Of a stretch of 64,000 nucleotides of DNA, positions 33,895 to 43,303 are shown one piece after another. The DNA comes from Cohnella panacarvi Gsoil 349 (GTDB taxonomy: Bacteria > Bacillota > Bacilli > Paenibacillales > Paenibacillaceae): NCBI RefSeq assembly GCF_000515335.1, contig NZ_KI911563.1:3186936-3250935 (forward strand), in the 5' to 3' direction. The notes beneath the pieces were generated by a model. That model did no database searches. It worked only from the letters and a program-made list of their open reading frames with translations, and was not told the DNA's origin. The translations under genes were made by a program, and so were the position numbers. Every line of letters begins with the position of its first letter. Positions within the stretch are counted from its first letter, which is position 1.

Positions 33895-35551
33895 CGGGAT
33901 ATGGGACTGGAATCTGTCGACGAACAAGATCGAATGGAACGTCAGGGCGCGTACGATGCTGCGTTCCGCGTCCGTGTCGGTGACGGAAGCGCCGAGATCG
34001 TTCCTGGCGCATATTCATCCCGAGGATCAGTCGGCGGTGCGGGAGGCGTTCCGCAAGACGATTACGAACCATGCGCCGATCCAGTGCGAATTCCGGGTCG
34101 TCGGATCGAACGGACATCAGATCTGGGTGTATCTGGCCGGGGATTGCATTCGCGATACGTCGACCGGCGCCGTCCGCATTATCGGCTCGCTCACGGATAT
34201 TACGGAGAAAAAGTCGAATGAGGCGCGCATCATCCATATGGCGTATTACGACGCGCTTACGGGTCTTCCGAATCGCCTCTTGTTCCAAGAGCGGCTGCGC
34301 AAGGCGATGGCCGATCGCGAGCAAGACGGCGGGAAGATGGCGATATTCCTGATCGATCTGGACCGATTCAAAATCGTAAACGATACGCTCGGCCATCAAG
34401 TGGGAGATATGCTGCTCGTTCGGGTCGCGGAGATGCTCAAGGCATGCGTCGGGGACGAGAATACGATCGCGAGGCTTGGCGGCGACGAGTTCATCGTCAT
34501 GTTCCCGTCGATCGAGAGCGAAGACGAACTCTCGGAGGTCGCGGATCGCGTGTTGCTCAAGCTGTCCGAGCCGGTCGTGCTCGAAGGCACGAAGTTCTAC
34601 TTGTCGGCGAGTATCGGCGCGAGCTTGTATCCTTCCCACGGGGCGGACTCCGAGACGTTGATTAAGTTCGCCGACCTCGCGATGTATCAGTCCAAGCGTA
34701 GCGGCGGCAACCGTCTCGGCTATTACACGGAAAACCTCGGCGTACAACAGGTAGAGCGGGTGAACATGGAAAGCGGATTGCGCCTTGCCCTCGAGCGCGG
34801 CGAGTTCGTGCTGCATTATCAACCGCAAATCTCGTTGGCAACGGGCGAGATCTACGGCGCGGAAGCGCTCATTCGCTGGCAGTTGCCAAGCGGCAAATTC
34901 GTGCAGCCGGGCGAATTCATTCCGCTCGCGGAAGAGACCGGGCTTATTATTCCGATCGGGGAGTGGGTGCTCGACAAAGCCTGCAAGGCCTGCAAGCAAT
35001 GGATCGCGGAAGGCATGGATTCTCCCGTCGTCTCGGTCAACATTTCCTCGCAGCAGTTTCAGCAAGGCGATTTTCCGGAATTGGTCAGGCAGGTGCTGCG
35101 GAATACCGGCATTCAGCCGCGAAACTTATGCTTGGAAATCACCGAGCATATGGCGGTCTTGAACATGGAACATACCATCCAAGTATTGAATGAGCTTGTC
35201 GATATCGGCGTACGCATCGCGATCGACGATTTCGGCATCGGTCAATCGTCGCTCGTGCTGCTGAAGAGGCTGCCGCTCCATGTTCTGAAGATCGATCCTT
35301 CGTTCATCTTCCATATGACCGATAACGGTTCCGACGAAGCGATCGTCAGGGGAATCATCGAGATGTCGCACGGCCTCGGCCTGGCGGTTACCGCGGAGGG
35401 GGTCGAGACCGAGGCCCAGCTCATCCGTCTGCAGCAGCTCGGCTGCGATCGGATTCAAGGTTACTATACGGGTCGTCCGATGCCTTCGGAGCAGTTCATC
35501 GGGTACTTCCAATCTCTGATCTCCGCCGGGACTTCGAGATGGCGGATTTAG
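33806..35551 (+). CDS. PAS-GGDEF-EAL half of the same split gene (c-di-GMP turnover)
   Basis: A PAS domain (LELVARTTNDGIWDWNLSTN) is followed by a diguanylate cyclase with intact ARLGGDEFIVMF and a phosphodiesterase with GAEALIRWQLPSGKF, VSVNISSQQFQQGDF, IAIDDFGIGQSSLVLL and VTAEGVETEAQL. Both catalytic signatures are present. No ribosome binding site precedes the first possible starts (TTG 33806, ATG 33818). The frame is open upstream, reading PPADPLNNFVANDIARHSFS, right up to the C6 run. It is therefore the C-terminal half of the gene beginning at 32491, separated by a one-base shift. Confidence 0.88.
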   Translation: MAVAMERDMLVQQIRSFAEKLELVARTTNDGIWDWNLSTNKIEWNVRARTMLRSASVSVTEAPRSFLAHIHPEDQSAVREAFRKTITNHAPIQCEFRVVGSNGHQIWVYLAGDCIRDTSTGAVRIIGSLTDITEKKSNEARIIHMAYYDALTGLPNRLLFQERLRKAMADREQDGGKMAIFLIDLDRFKIVNDTLGHQVGDMLLVRVAEMLKACVGDENTIARLGGDEFIVMFPSIESEDELSEVADRVLLKLSEPVVLEGTKFYLSASIGASLYPSHGADSETLIKFADLAMYQSKRSGGNRLGYYTENLGVQQVERVNMESGLRLALERGEFVLHYQPQISLATGEIYGAEALIRWQLPSGKFVQPGEFIPLAEETGLIIPIGEWVLDKACKACKQWIAEGMDSPVVSVNISSQQFQQGDFPELVRQVLRNTGIQPRNLCLEITEHMAVLNMEHTIQVLNELVDIGVRIAIDDFGIGQSSLVLLKRLPLHVLKIDPSFIFHMTDNGSDEAIVRGIIEMSHGLGLAVTAEGVETEAQLIRLQQLGCDRIQGYYTGRPMPSEQFIGYFQSLISAGTSRWRI

Positions 35552-35572
35552 AGAACTCGGCGCTCGGGCACC

Positions 35573-36298
35573 TCAGTTCGGCCATTGGATCCGGCGAGCG
35601 GGACCGGCCGTCGATGTTGTCCTCGCTTCGAGCATAACGTCGGCTAAGCCTAGACCTTGCTCCCGGATCTCATCCATATAGACATCGGCCCGGACGAGCC
35701 CTTTATGAATGATGATCGCGCGGTCGATCACGTTCTCGATTTCGTCGATCAAGTGCGTCGTGATGAGCACCGTTTCGTCTCCCGTCAATCCTTCGATGAT
35801 CCGCTTGATGGAGTCGTGCCTGGTGAAGATGTCTTTGCCGACGAACGGCTCATCCATGATGAGATAGTCCGCTTTCTTGGCAAGGCCGGCGCAAAGCTCC
35901 AGCTTCATCTTCTGCCCCTTGGAGAACGTTCTGATCTTCCGGTTCGCCGGCAGCTCGTAGGCGCTCAGCAATTCGCCGTAATACGAGAGATCGAAGCGGG
36001 GGAAGAACTCCGCCAGGAACGCGGCGTACTTCAGAGGCGTCATGTTCGGAAGGAAACCGCCTTCCTCGGTCATGAACGCCATCCGCGAATATTGCGTCGC
36101 GGCGGGTTTCCCGTCGATCCGAATTTCCCCTTCGCGAACCTCTCCGATCCCCATGATCGCTTTGAGAAGCGTCGTTTTTCCGCTGCCGTTCTCTCCGAGA
36201 ATACCTACGATTTCGCCTTTATTAATCGTAATGTCTTTCACGTACATCAACGCGTTGCTGACGGGATATCGCTTATCCACGTACTTTAATTCGATCAC
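35573..36298 (-). CDS. ABC transporter ATP-binding protein (YtrB-like)
   Basis: A 241-aa ATPase. ILGENGSGKTTLLKAIMG is Walker A, TFSKGQKMKLELCAGLAKKA the signature helix (FSKGQ rather than LSGGQ), LIMDEPFVGKD Walker B and ITTHLID the switch His. It belongs to the lipid/antibiotic export group controlled by YtrA-type GntR repressors. It is last in the minus-strand operon 38830-35573 (GntR, permease, extracytoplasmic protein, ATPase). Probable role: export or sensing of cell-wall-active compounds. Confidence 0.92.
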   Translation of the reverse strand: MIELKYVDKRYPVSNALMYVKDITINKGEIVGILGENGSGKTTLLKAIMGIGEVREGEIRIDGKPAATQYSRMAFMTEEGGFLPNMTPLKYAAFLAEFFPRFDLSYYGELLSAYELPANRKIRTFSKGQKMKLELCAGLAKKADYLIMDEPFVGKDIFTRHDSIKRIIEGLTGDETVLITTHLIDEIENVIDRAIIIHKGLVRADVYMDEIREQGLGLADVMLEARTTSTAGPARRIQWPN

Positions 36299-36325
36299 GG
36301 ACGATACGCCCTCCGTTCTACTTCT

Positions 36326-37609
36326 TTATTCGATCGTAATCTTCGAGAAAAACCGGTAATCCATCTGATCGTAACTAAAGTTAGCCGAAGGGAGTACGCT
36401 GAGCATCTCGACGTTATCGTCGTTCATGTCGGTCGCGAGTTCTCCTTTATAAACGAGTTCGGAGCGCTCGTAGACGTACAAGTAACAATGCTGCGGGAGG
36501 GCAAGATCGTAATAGGGTTCGTTATCGATCATGCGCGCGTCCCGGAACGCCCGGAGGATGTAGAACCTGCCGTTCTTGTAGCTCGCCTTGTAGAAGCCGC
36601 GGTACGGATCGAAATCGCCGTCGTCGAACGCCACGGTAACGGTATCGATTAATTTGACGCCTGTCGATAAGTCGAAGTTGAGGAAAAAGCGGTGATCGAT
36701 CGAGCTTCCCATGAAGCTCAGATTCAGAGCCGAACGCCCCTCGTCAACGAAGGCTTCATAGGATTCCTGATAGGTATTCGCTCCGCTTGGCGTTCCCGGA
36801 CGGCCCGGCAAATAAAAGTTCGGAACCGTCGCTTCCCCGAATAGCTCCCCGCTAGCGCCGTCGTAGCTTCGCAGCTTTAAAGCGTGGTTTTCCACGCTGA
36901 TCAGGACGAGTTTATTCCCGACGGCTTCCAAACCGAGTACGTCGATGCCCGCCGATTGGCCCGAGACGTTCGTTTCGAGGGGGACCTCGACGACCGTTCG
37001 GGCGGGGTAATCCTGTTTGTCTACGACCAGACTGATTCCCCAGTCCACAAAGCTCAATTCGTAAATGCCGCTCGTGCCCGTTGAATCGTACGCGGCCGGC
37101 ACCGTGAAATACACTTTGCCGCCGATCCTGGCGATGCCGTATTCGAGCGGATTGGCATAAGTGACGGCATTGCCGTTACTGGATTTGCCGTAACGGATAG
37201 AAGGGGTAACGTACGCCGTGCGGATGGGCATTAAATCGTTCTTGTCCGGCGGACGTTCATAAGACATGATGTTGAATTCGCGATTTCCGCCTACGCGGAA
37301 TTCCGTGTTGCCGATTCGCTTGTTCCCGCCGGGGATGTAGCGATACGTATCCGGCCAGATCGGCTGCTTGAACAACTCCGTGTTCGTATCGATACGTCCT
37401 TCGTCCAGGCGCCAAGAAGTCCGGTGGAATCCGTCGCCGAGCTGTCCGCTGATGACGACGTCATCGAGGGTTTTGCGATCGCCGCTCAAGTCTTTCAGCA
37501 CGAACATGCCATCGTCCTTCATGCGATAGAATTGATAAGCCATCGCGCCGATGAGGACGATCGCCGCGATCAGAACGGGAATGGCGGCATGTTTTCTCCA
37601 ATAAGTCAT
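36326..37609 (-). CDS. Membrane-anchored extracytoplasmic protein, possible beta-propeller, 427 aa
   Basis: One N-terminal anchor helix (IPVLIAAIVLIGAMAYQFY) precedes a roughly 395-residue outside domain rich in beta strands, with repeated blocks such as GLEAVGNKLVLISVENHALK and KASYKNGRFYILRAFRDAR. No known family was recognised. It sits between the permease and ATPase genes, 15 bases from the permease, so it is probably part of the transporter complex. It could be a binding or sensing subunit. I infer the propeller only from strand periodicity. Confidence 0.7.
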   Translation of the reverse strand: MTYWRKHAAIPVLIAAIVLIGAMAYQFYRMKDDGMFVLKDLSGDRKTLDDVVISGQLGDGFHRTSWRLDEGRIDTNTELFKQPIWPDTYRYIPGGNKRIGNTEFRVGGNREFNIMSYERPPDKNDLMPIRTAYVTPSIRYGKSSNGNAVTYANPLEYGIARIGGKVYFTVPAAYDSTGTSGIYELSFVDWGISLVVDKQDYPARTVVEVPLETNVSGQSAGIDVLGLEAVGNKLVLISVENHALKLRSYDGASGELFGEATVPNFYLPGRPGTPSGANTYQESYEAFVDEGRSALNLSFMGSSIDHRFFLNFDLSTGVKLIDTVTVAFDDGDFDPYRGFYKASYKNGRFYILRAFRDARMIDNEPYYDLALPQHCYLYVYERSELVYKGELATDMNDDNVEMLSVLPSANFSYDQMDYRFFSKITIE

Positions 37610-37624
37610 TGCGGGTCCCCTTTC

Positions 37625-38398
37625 TTAGGCGATCGATCCTCTCTTCATCAGCCGAACGCCGTGCCAGACGAACAAACAGCTTAGAGCGAAGAAGAGGAGG
37701 CTGCTCGGATAAAGGTTCGTCGACGTTGCGGAATGGATCGGCTCATTCAATCGGTAGGCGAGCGTTCGGTACAGCATCCATCCGGCTACGGCGATCGGAA
37801 CGAACCCGATATAAGTCCTGCTTCGTTCGCATAACGCGCCGTAATAGACGCCGGTTACGATGACGAGGAGCATCCCGAGCGAAGAAAGGATCCGGGTGAA
37901 CGTCATCGGCAGCAACACGCGGAGGAACTCCGATCGCGCGAAAGCGAGAAACAGGCCGTTATTCATGACGTACCGACCTTCCATATACGTCTCGGCTTTG
38001 TTCATCGCGAGAGAATACCCGAGACGAATGCTGACGAGTTGCGCGGCGAAGAGCAGCAGGCAACCGATCATAAAGACGATCAGCTTGGCGAAGTAAAGCG
38101 ACTCTCTTGCGACGGGCAGCGACAAGTACGTATAGACGCTCTTGCTCCCCCAATAGCCGGCGTAGACGGATTTCAGAAAATAGAGGCACAAGAGCAGCAG
38201 CAAGCCGAGAAAGAGAAGAGAGCAGCCGGACGACGAATATAAATGTTCAAACCTGGCATGCGAAGCGTAGAAAGCATAATCTTCCGCCGCTGCGTTAAGG
38301 ATGAGAAGCGGAAGGACGATGGTCGAGGCGCATAGCGCCGCAAGGAACCTCAGCCACATTCCGAATTCAACGTTGATCAGACGGTATAGGCCTTTCAT
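37625..38398 (-). CDS. ABC transporter permease
   Basis: A 257-aa protein with six to seven membrane helices, for example LRFLAALCASTIVLPLLILN and LFLGLLLLLCLYFLKSVYAG. The KSVYTYLSLPVARESLYFAK loop is typical of ABC-2/YtrC-like permeases. ATG 38398 has GAGGTGG upstream and is preferred over GTG 38407. It lies between the GntR regulator and the extracytoplasmic protein. Confidence 0.8.
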   Translation of the reverse strand: MKGLYRLINVEFGMWLRFLAALCASTIVLPLLILNAAAEDYAFYASHARFEHLYSSSGCSLLFLGLLLLLCLYFLKSVYAGYWGSKSVYTYLSLPVARESLYFAKLIVFMIGCLLLFAAQLVSIRLGYSLAMNKAETYMEGRYVMNNGLFLAFARSEFLRVLLPMTFTRILSSLGMLLVIVTGVYYGALCERSRTYIGFVPIAVAGWMLYRTLAYRLNEPIHSATSTNLYPSSLLFFALSCLFVWHGVRLMKRGSIA

Positions 38399-38458
38399 GG
38401 AGACCACCTCTTTGTATGATGGGAATCGTACAGCGCCGAACGGCCCGCGAGAATGCGA

Positions 38459-38830
38459 TTAGTCCCAGTGCTCGCTGATGAGCTCGATTACTTTCTTGAA
38501 CGGCAACTGGATTTCTTTGGCCGAGTCGACGAACGACTTCACGAGCTCGCGCGTTAGTTCGGCTTCGATTCGACGGAACATTTCATCGTCTACGTAGACG
38601 GCGCTTCCGGACGTGCTGCTCGTACGGACGAAGCCTTCGTCTTCCATGAGCTTAAACGCCTTTTGCACCGTATTCGGGTTTATGTTGAGCTGGGAAGCGA
38701 CCTCTCGCCGGGACGGCAGCTTATCGCCGGATACGGCTTTGCCCACCAAGATTAGCTTCTTCACGTAAAGAGCAGCTTGTTGATACACGGGATCTCGGTT
38801 GTTCAGCTTCAAATCGTAAAAATGAAGCAC
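38459..38830 (-). CDS. YtrA-type GntR-family repressor
   Basis: A 123-aa protein. The winged helix GDKLPSRREVASQLNINPNT with VQKAFKLMEDEGFVRTSSTS is followed by only a short C-terminal helix, the YtrA subfamily layout. In Bacillus YtrA represses an ABC operon induced by cell-wall antibiotics. GTG 38830 is preceded by AGGAGAGGACGAGG. The inverted repeat at 38857-38882 is a probable operator. Confidence 0.92.
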   Translation of the reverse strand: MLHFYDLKLNNRDPVYQQAALYVKKLILVGKAVSGDKLPSRREVASQLNINPNTVQKAFKLMEDEGFVRTSSTSGSAVYVDDEMFRRIEAELTRELVKSFVDSAKEIQLPFKKVIELISEHWD

Positions 38831-38856
38831 GTATCCTCGTCCTCTCCTTCTTGCTT

Positions 38857-38882
38857 AATTGTATTATTGCAGTAGTACAATT
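38857..38882 (-). promoter_or_regulatory. YtrA-type operator
   Basis: AATTGTA (38857-38863) and TACAATT (38876-38882) form an inverted repeat with a 12-bp spacer, 27 bases upstream of the GntR start. The half-sites and spacing suit a GntR/YtrA dimer. Confidence 0.7.
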
Positions 38883-38934
38883 AACCCGTCAAGCGGTACG
38901 GATATCGTACGTGCCGCTTGACGGTTGCGGACGA

Positions 38935-39912
38935 TCAATCGCGATAGAACGAGGCGATCGCAGCGGCTTCGGCCGCGACTGCGGCGCGAAGCTCGTCGGG
39001 TGCCAACGCTTCGGCATGGCGGCCGTAGCCGAGCAGGATCGCGCAAGCCGACTCCAGCGTGTCGAACGTGATCGCGGCTCGGATCCGTCCGTCGGCGGTA
39101 TCGGGTTGATGCTCGCGAACGGAGACGAAGCGCTCGCGGCGGAACGCCTCGAAGCGATCGGCTGCGATGCGCACGACGGCTTCGTAGCGCGGCAAGTTCG
39201 ATTGGAAGCGGCGGACGGACGCCGTCCAGCTCGCCGCAAGGTCGAAGTCCGCGGGCCGCTCGAACGTCTCGCCCGTGATGCGCGCTTCGTCGATTCGCGA
39301 TATTCGGAACGTGCGCGGTTCGCCGCCGTCCGTCCCGGACAGCGTCATGACGTACCAGACTTGCGCCTTGGCGACCAGGCCGAGCGGGCAGACTAGCCGT
39401 GCCTCGGCAGCTCCGGCATAACGGATGAGAAGCTTCCGTTCCGCCCATACGGCCTCTTGCGCGATCGAGAGCATAGATCGGCCTGCGGTCGCGGCTTCTC
39501 CGGAAGCGAGGGAGTCTCGCCAGCCGGCGCCGTCGATATGGATGCGCTGACGGGCGAATTCCGCATCCTGATGCGCGGCAGGAGGCAGCGCGGATCGGAG
39601 CTTGCCGATCGCGGACGATGCGCTTTCCTCCAGTCCGAGATCCTTCACGATGCCAGACGTCTGCAGCAGCAGCAAGGCGCTGATCTCGGCCGCGGTCATT
39701 CCGGTCAGCCGATTGCGATAGCCTTCGGGCAGCGACCAGCCGCCGAGATGCCCGCGCTGCGCATAAACCGGAATGCCGGCGGCGCTCAGCGCCTCCATAT
39801 CCCGGTGAATCGTCCGCTCCGACACCTCCAGCCGTTCCGCGAGCGATTTGGACGACATCCTGCCGTTCGCGTGCAACAGTCTTAGCAAGGTCAACAATCG
39901 ATCCGCGCGCAT
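38935..39912 (-). CDS. YafY-type HTH/WYL-domain transcriptional regulator
   Basis: A 325-aa regulator. The N-terminal helix-turn-helix (MSSKSLAERLEVSERTIHRD, then ALSAAGIPVYAQRGHLGGW) is the DeoR-like YafY pattern. The middle WYL domain contains RPLGLV-type text (VCPLGLVAKAQVWYVMTLSG) and FRISRIDEARI. ATG 39912 has GGAGAAGG upstream. It is divergent from an SDR gene 116 bases away, a typical regulator/target pair. WYL domains bind nucleic acid or small ligands; the signal here is unknown. Confidence 0.9.
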   Translation of the reverse strand: MRADRLLTLLRLLHANGRMSSKSLAERLEVSERTIHRDMEALSAAGIPVYAQRGHLGGWSLPEGYRNRLTGMTAAEISALLLLQTSGIVKDLGLEESASSAIGKLRSALPPAAHQDAEFARQRIHIDGAGWRDSLASGEAATAGRSMLSIAQEAVWAERKLLIRYAGAAEARLVCPLGLVAKAQVWYVMTLSGTDGGEPRTFRISRIDEARITGETFERPADFDLAASWTASVRRFQSNLPRYEAVVRIAADRFEAFRRERFVSVREHQPDTADGRIRAAITFDTLESACAILLGYGRHAEALAPDELRAAVAAEAAAIASFYRD

Positions 39913-40028
39913 CGTCACCTTCTCCTTTCGTATCTTTAGATATCGTAATCTTGGAATAAGACAATCGTTGTCATATATGCAAATTATACTGGAGATGCAA
40001 CGAATATTCGACAAGCGGAGGGATATCG

Positions 40029-40907
40029 ATGGAGAAGCCATTGCAGGGACAAGTCGCCGTCGTCGCGGGGGCGACGAGAGGCGCGGGGCGCGCGATCGCG
40101 ACCATGTTGGGAGCGGCGGGGGCGACCGTGTACGGAACGGGTCGCAGCGTGAAGGGGAGTCCTTCCGATATCGGGAGGAAGGAGACGATCCAGGAGACGG
40201 CGGAGCTTGTAATCGCCCAAGGCGGCCAAGGCATCGCGGTGCAGGTCGACCATACGGTGCCGGAGCAGGTGGAGGCGCTGTTCGCCCGCGTTCGCGAGGA
40301 GCAGGGCGGGCGGCTGGACATCTTGGTTAACGACGTATGGGGCGGGGAGAAGCTGACGGAGTGGGGGACGCCGTTCTGGGAAGGCTCTCTGGATAAGGCG
40401 CTTCTCATGCAGCAACGGGCGGTTCATTCGCATATGATCACGAGTTACTATGCGGCTCCGTTGCTAGCGGCCAGACAACGCGGACTGATTATTGAAGTTA
40501 CCGACGGCTTCGATTATCGCTATAGAGGCAACCTTCCCTACAGCCTGGCGAAAATATCGGTCATCCACCTGGCCGAGGCGCAAGCGGCGGAGCTTCGTCC
40601 GCACGGCGTAGCCGCTGTGGCGGTGACGCCTGGGTTCCTGCGGTCGGAAGAGATGCTGGATTACTTTAAGGTGACGGAAGACAACTGGAGAGACGCCGGG
40701 GTGCAGGAACCACATTTTCTCCAATCGGAGACGCCTTTCTTCGTCGCGAAGGGCATTGCGGCGCTGGCTGCGGATCCTGACTTGATGAGCAAGTCGGGCA
40801 AGATATTCACGTCTTGGGGGTTGTCCGACGAGTACGGAATCGTCGATGTGGACGGCCGTACTCCGCATTGGGGCCGTTATGCGGCGGAGCAGGGGTTCTA
40901 CGATTAA
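40029..40907 (+). CDS. Short-chain dehydrogenase/reductase
   Basis: A 292-aa SDR. The cofactor loop is AVVAGATRGAGRAIATMLGA, the NDVWGG motif replaces the usual NNAG, and the active site is DYRYRGNLPYSLAKISVIHL (YxxxK). It is slightly longer than classical SDRs (about 250 aa), with a C-terminal extension ending VDGRTPHWGRYAAEQGFYD. NADP preference is suggested by GTGRSVKG. It is probably controlled by the divergent WYL regulator. Substrate unknown. Confidence 0.92.
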   Translation: MEKPLQGQVAVVAGATRGAGRAIATMLGAAGATVYGTGRSVKGSPSDIGRKETIQETAELVIAQGGQGIAVQVDHTVPEQVEALFARVREEQGGRLDILVNDVWGGEKLTEWGTPFWEGSLDKALLMQQRAVHSHMITSYYAAPLLAARQRGLIIEVTDGFDYRYRGNLPYSLAKISVIHLAEAQAAELRPHGVAAVAVTPGFLRSEEMLDYFKVTEDNWRDAGVQEPHFLQSETPFFVAKGIAALAADPDLMSKSGKIFTSWGLSDEYGIVDVDGRTPHWGRYAAEQGFYD

Positions 40908-40924
40908 GCGGACGGGCAACAAGA

Positions 40925-40961
40925 ACAGGCGACTACTCCGTTCTAACGGGTAGTCGCCTGT
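40925..40961. terminator. Bidirectional terminator between SDR and chemoreceptor genes
   Basis: ACAGGCGACTACTCCG (40925-40940) pairs with CGGGTAGTCGCCTGT (40947-40961) with one mismatch, between convergent genes. Confidence 0.75.
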
Positions 40962-40966
40962 ATTCG

Positions 40967-43057
40967 TCATGCGCTGAATTGATCCATCTCCGATTGAAGC
41001 GTGCGGGAAAGCTCGCGGAGCGAAGCCGCTTGCGTCGAAAGCTCCTGCATCGAAGCGGAGTTCCGGGAAGACATGGCGTTCATATGACCGACCTGATCGG
41101 ATGAGTTCCGAGCGATCGTGGCGATTTGATGGATCGTGGCGGATATTTGTTCGGTCGAAGCGGACATTTGTTCGGAGGCGGCGGAAACTTCTTCGATCTG
41201 CCGCGCTATGGCATTCGTCGAAGACACGATAAGCTCGAACGTATGCGCTGCTTCTTGAACCGACCGGCTTCCTAATCTGACTTCCTGCTGGACATGGCTC
41301 ATCGACTGCATGGAACGATCGTTGATGGCTTGAATCCGCTCGATGAGTTCGGCGATGTCGTTCGCGTGCTTGTCGGACATCTCCGCCAACTTGCGGGTTT
41401 CGCCCGCGACGACCGAAAATCCGCGGCCGTGTTCTCCGGCCCTGACGGCTTCTATGGAGGCGTTCAGCGCGAGAATATTGCTCTTGGAGGCGATCGCCTT
41501 GATGAGCGCTACGGCTTCGCCGGCGCTTGCGGCGACTTCGTTCATTTGATGAACCGCTTGGGCGGTGTCGTCTACGGTTTGCACGATGACGCCCATCTGT
41601 TCCGTGACCCGGTCCAATGCAAGCTTGCCGTCTTCGGCTTGGGATGCGGAGTTTAAAGATTCCTGCATGACGATGCCCGTCGTATCCGCGATACGCTCGA
41701 TGCCTTGCGTGATCTCGCTCATGGCCCGAGCGGTATCTTCGGTGCCTTGCAGTTGCGCTTCGGTACCGCTGGCGGTCTCTTTAATCGAGACGTCCAGCGC
41801 GTCGTTCGCTAGCGTAGAGTGAGAGGCGATGTCCGCCAACTGCGCGGACGTATTCGCGACTTGTTCGGCGCTCCGTTTGCCTGAGGCGATCAGGCTTTGG
41901 ACGGAAGCGACCATATCGTTAAAGGAACCCGCCGTCATATTCATTTCGTCGCGGGTTCGGACATGCATTCTCGTCGTAAGGCGGCCTTGGGCGACTTCGG
42001 AGGCGGATCGCAGCAAGGAACGAATCGCTTCCCTGATCGAGTAATAGAATCCGATGAAGAAATAGCACACGACCGCCGAAAGGATGCATACGAACGTAAT
42101 GATGAATGTTCGTACGTCCGCGTAATGGTCTTGGCGGATGTCGATAAGTCGGCTTAATTGCTCCGCGTCGGCGATATATAAAGCATTCGTAGAGGCGGTA
42201 GCTTCCTCGGCTGCGGCGGTGAACGCCGAGACGTCTGCGCGGACGCCGCCTTCTGCTAGATAACTGTCGTTAACGACGGATAAGTAGCGTTCGAGCGAAG
42301 TCAGAAATCGCTGCGTAGGCTGCTCTAAAATCGGTTCGAGAGACGGGTTTTGCTGGGCGATGACGCCGTACCCGGCTTCGATGCTGTTCGCGGCCGCGCG
42401 AATGTATGCGGCTTGTTCGATCAAGGCCGTCGTTTCTTCGCGATTCAAAGCAGGTTTGTCCGCCCAGCTTAACCCTTGATCGCGCAATTCGCCCAGTTGT
42501 CTAATCAGCAAAGGGAGTTTTAGGAGCGTGGCGTCCATTAAGTAATAGGAATCAAGATCGGGATCCAGGATCAGCTTGGACGTATCGCCGACATGCGAGA
42601 TCAGCGCGATCCCCTTGGTTAACAGTGCGGAATAGCTTTGCGAAAGCTGTTCGGGAGACTGATTCTTATCGGCGGCTAACGCGACCCAGTCGGCTTTGAG
42701 GGCCTTCCACTGCTCGGAAGCTTCCAGCCGTTCGCCTAGTCGGCCGTCGATCGCGTCCATCGCGGCGATTTGCCGATTAACGGAATCGGATGCGGTGCTT
42801 CCGGTTGCCGCGGCGTTCCCGGACAGCGTTAGCTTGCGGTGTTCGTCGATCGAGAGGAGCACTTGCTGAAGTCCGGCGTTGTACTGAGTGCCGGTTTGTT
42901 CGTCGTAGGCGAATTCATGGCCTTCGTTCAATTCGACGATAAGGTACTGCAAAGTCACGGCCAGCGGAATCAGGACGAGGATGCCGATCAAAGCGAATTT
43001 GTAAGCATACTTCAAGGAATCGAGCAGGAGAAGAACGGGTTTCAATAGGGCACGCAT
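40967..43057 (-). CDS. Methyl-accepting chemotaxis protein
   Basis: A 696-aa chemoreceptor. The first membrane helix (LIGILVLIPLAVTLQYLIV) is followed by a roughly 300-residue sensor region, then a second helix (FIITFVCILSAVVCYFFIGF), HAMP and the long signalling coiled coil. The hairpin tip reads NILALNASIEAVRAGEHGRG and FSVVAGETRKLAEMSDKHAN, a slightly divergent form of the usual NLLALNAAIEAARAGE. Predicted sensor helices suggest a four-helix bundle. ATG 43057 follows GGAGG; a GTG at 43072 is less likely. A small palindrome, ACAAAGAT/ATCTTTGT (43071-43088), lies in the 5' region. Confidence 0.93.
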   Translation of the reverse strand: MRALLKPVLLLLDSLKYAYKFALIGILVLIPLAVTLQYLIVELNEGHEFAYDEQTGTQYNAGLQQVLLSIDEHRKLTLSGNAAATGSTASDSVNRQIAAMDAIDGRLGERLEASEQWKALKADWVALAADKNQSPEQLSQSYSALLTKGIALISHVGDTSKLILDPDLDSYYLMDATLLKLPLLIRQLGELRDQGLSWADKPALNREETTALIEQAAYIRAAANSIEAGYGVIAQQNPSLEPILEQPTQRFLTSLERYLSVVNDSYLAEGGVRADVSAFTAAAEEATASTNALYIADAEQLSRLIDIRQDHYADVRTFIITFVCILSAVVCYFFIGFYYSIREAIRSLLRSASEVAQGRLTTRMHVRTRDEMNMTAGSFNDMVASVQSLIASGKRSAEQVANTSAQLADIASHSTLANDALDVSIKETASGTEAQLQGTEDTARAMSEITQGIERIADTTGIVMQESLNSASQAEDGKLALDRVTEQMGVIVQTVDDTAQAVHQMNEVAASAGEAVALIKAIASKSNILALNASIEAVRAGEHGRGFSVVAGETRKLAEMSDKHANDIAELIERIQAINDRSMQSMSHVQQEVRLGSRSVQEAAHTFELIVSSTNAIARQIEEVSAASEQMSASTEQISATIHQIATIARNSSDQVGHMNAMSSRNSASMQELSTQAASLRELSRTLQSEMDQFSA

Positions 43058-43257
43058 CGCATACGCCTCCACAAAGATTCATCTTTGTCGAATTTGCGTA
43101 ATATATTATGACATAAATCCCTATCCATTCGACACAATCTATTGTAAAAGGCTTTCATATGGTTTTCAATGACTATTTTCTTATAAATATATGGAATATA
43201 AAATGACATAAAGTCGTATGTGTCGTGGAATAGGGCAGGAGTTAGTCAAGTATACTA

Positions 43258-43289
43258 ACAAAAACGCACCCCCTGAGCGAAGGGGGTGC
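43258..43289 (-). terminator. Terminator of the PadR/DUF1700/DUF4097 operon
   Basis: GCACCCCC (43266-43273) and GGGGGTGC (43282-43289), followed on the minus strand by a T-rich tail, 15 bases after the DUF4097 stop. Confidence 0.85.
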
Positions 43290-43303
43290 ATCTCTAAACT
43301 GAT

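Noticed and set aside
33701-35065. 454-codon minus-strand ORF opposite the GGDEF/EAL gene
   Set aside because: Antisense shadow; the plus-strand domains are unmistakable.
33806-35551. Independent translation of the PAS-GGDEF-EAL protein
   Set aside because: No ribosome binding site before TTG 33806 or ATG 33818, and the frame is open upstream to the C6 run.
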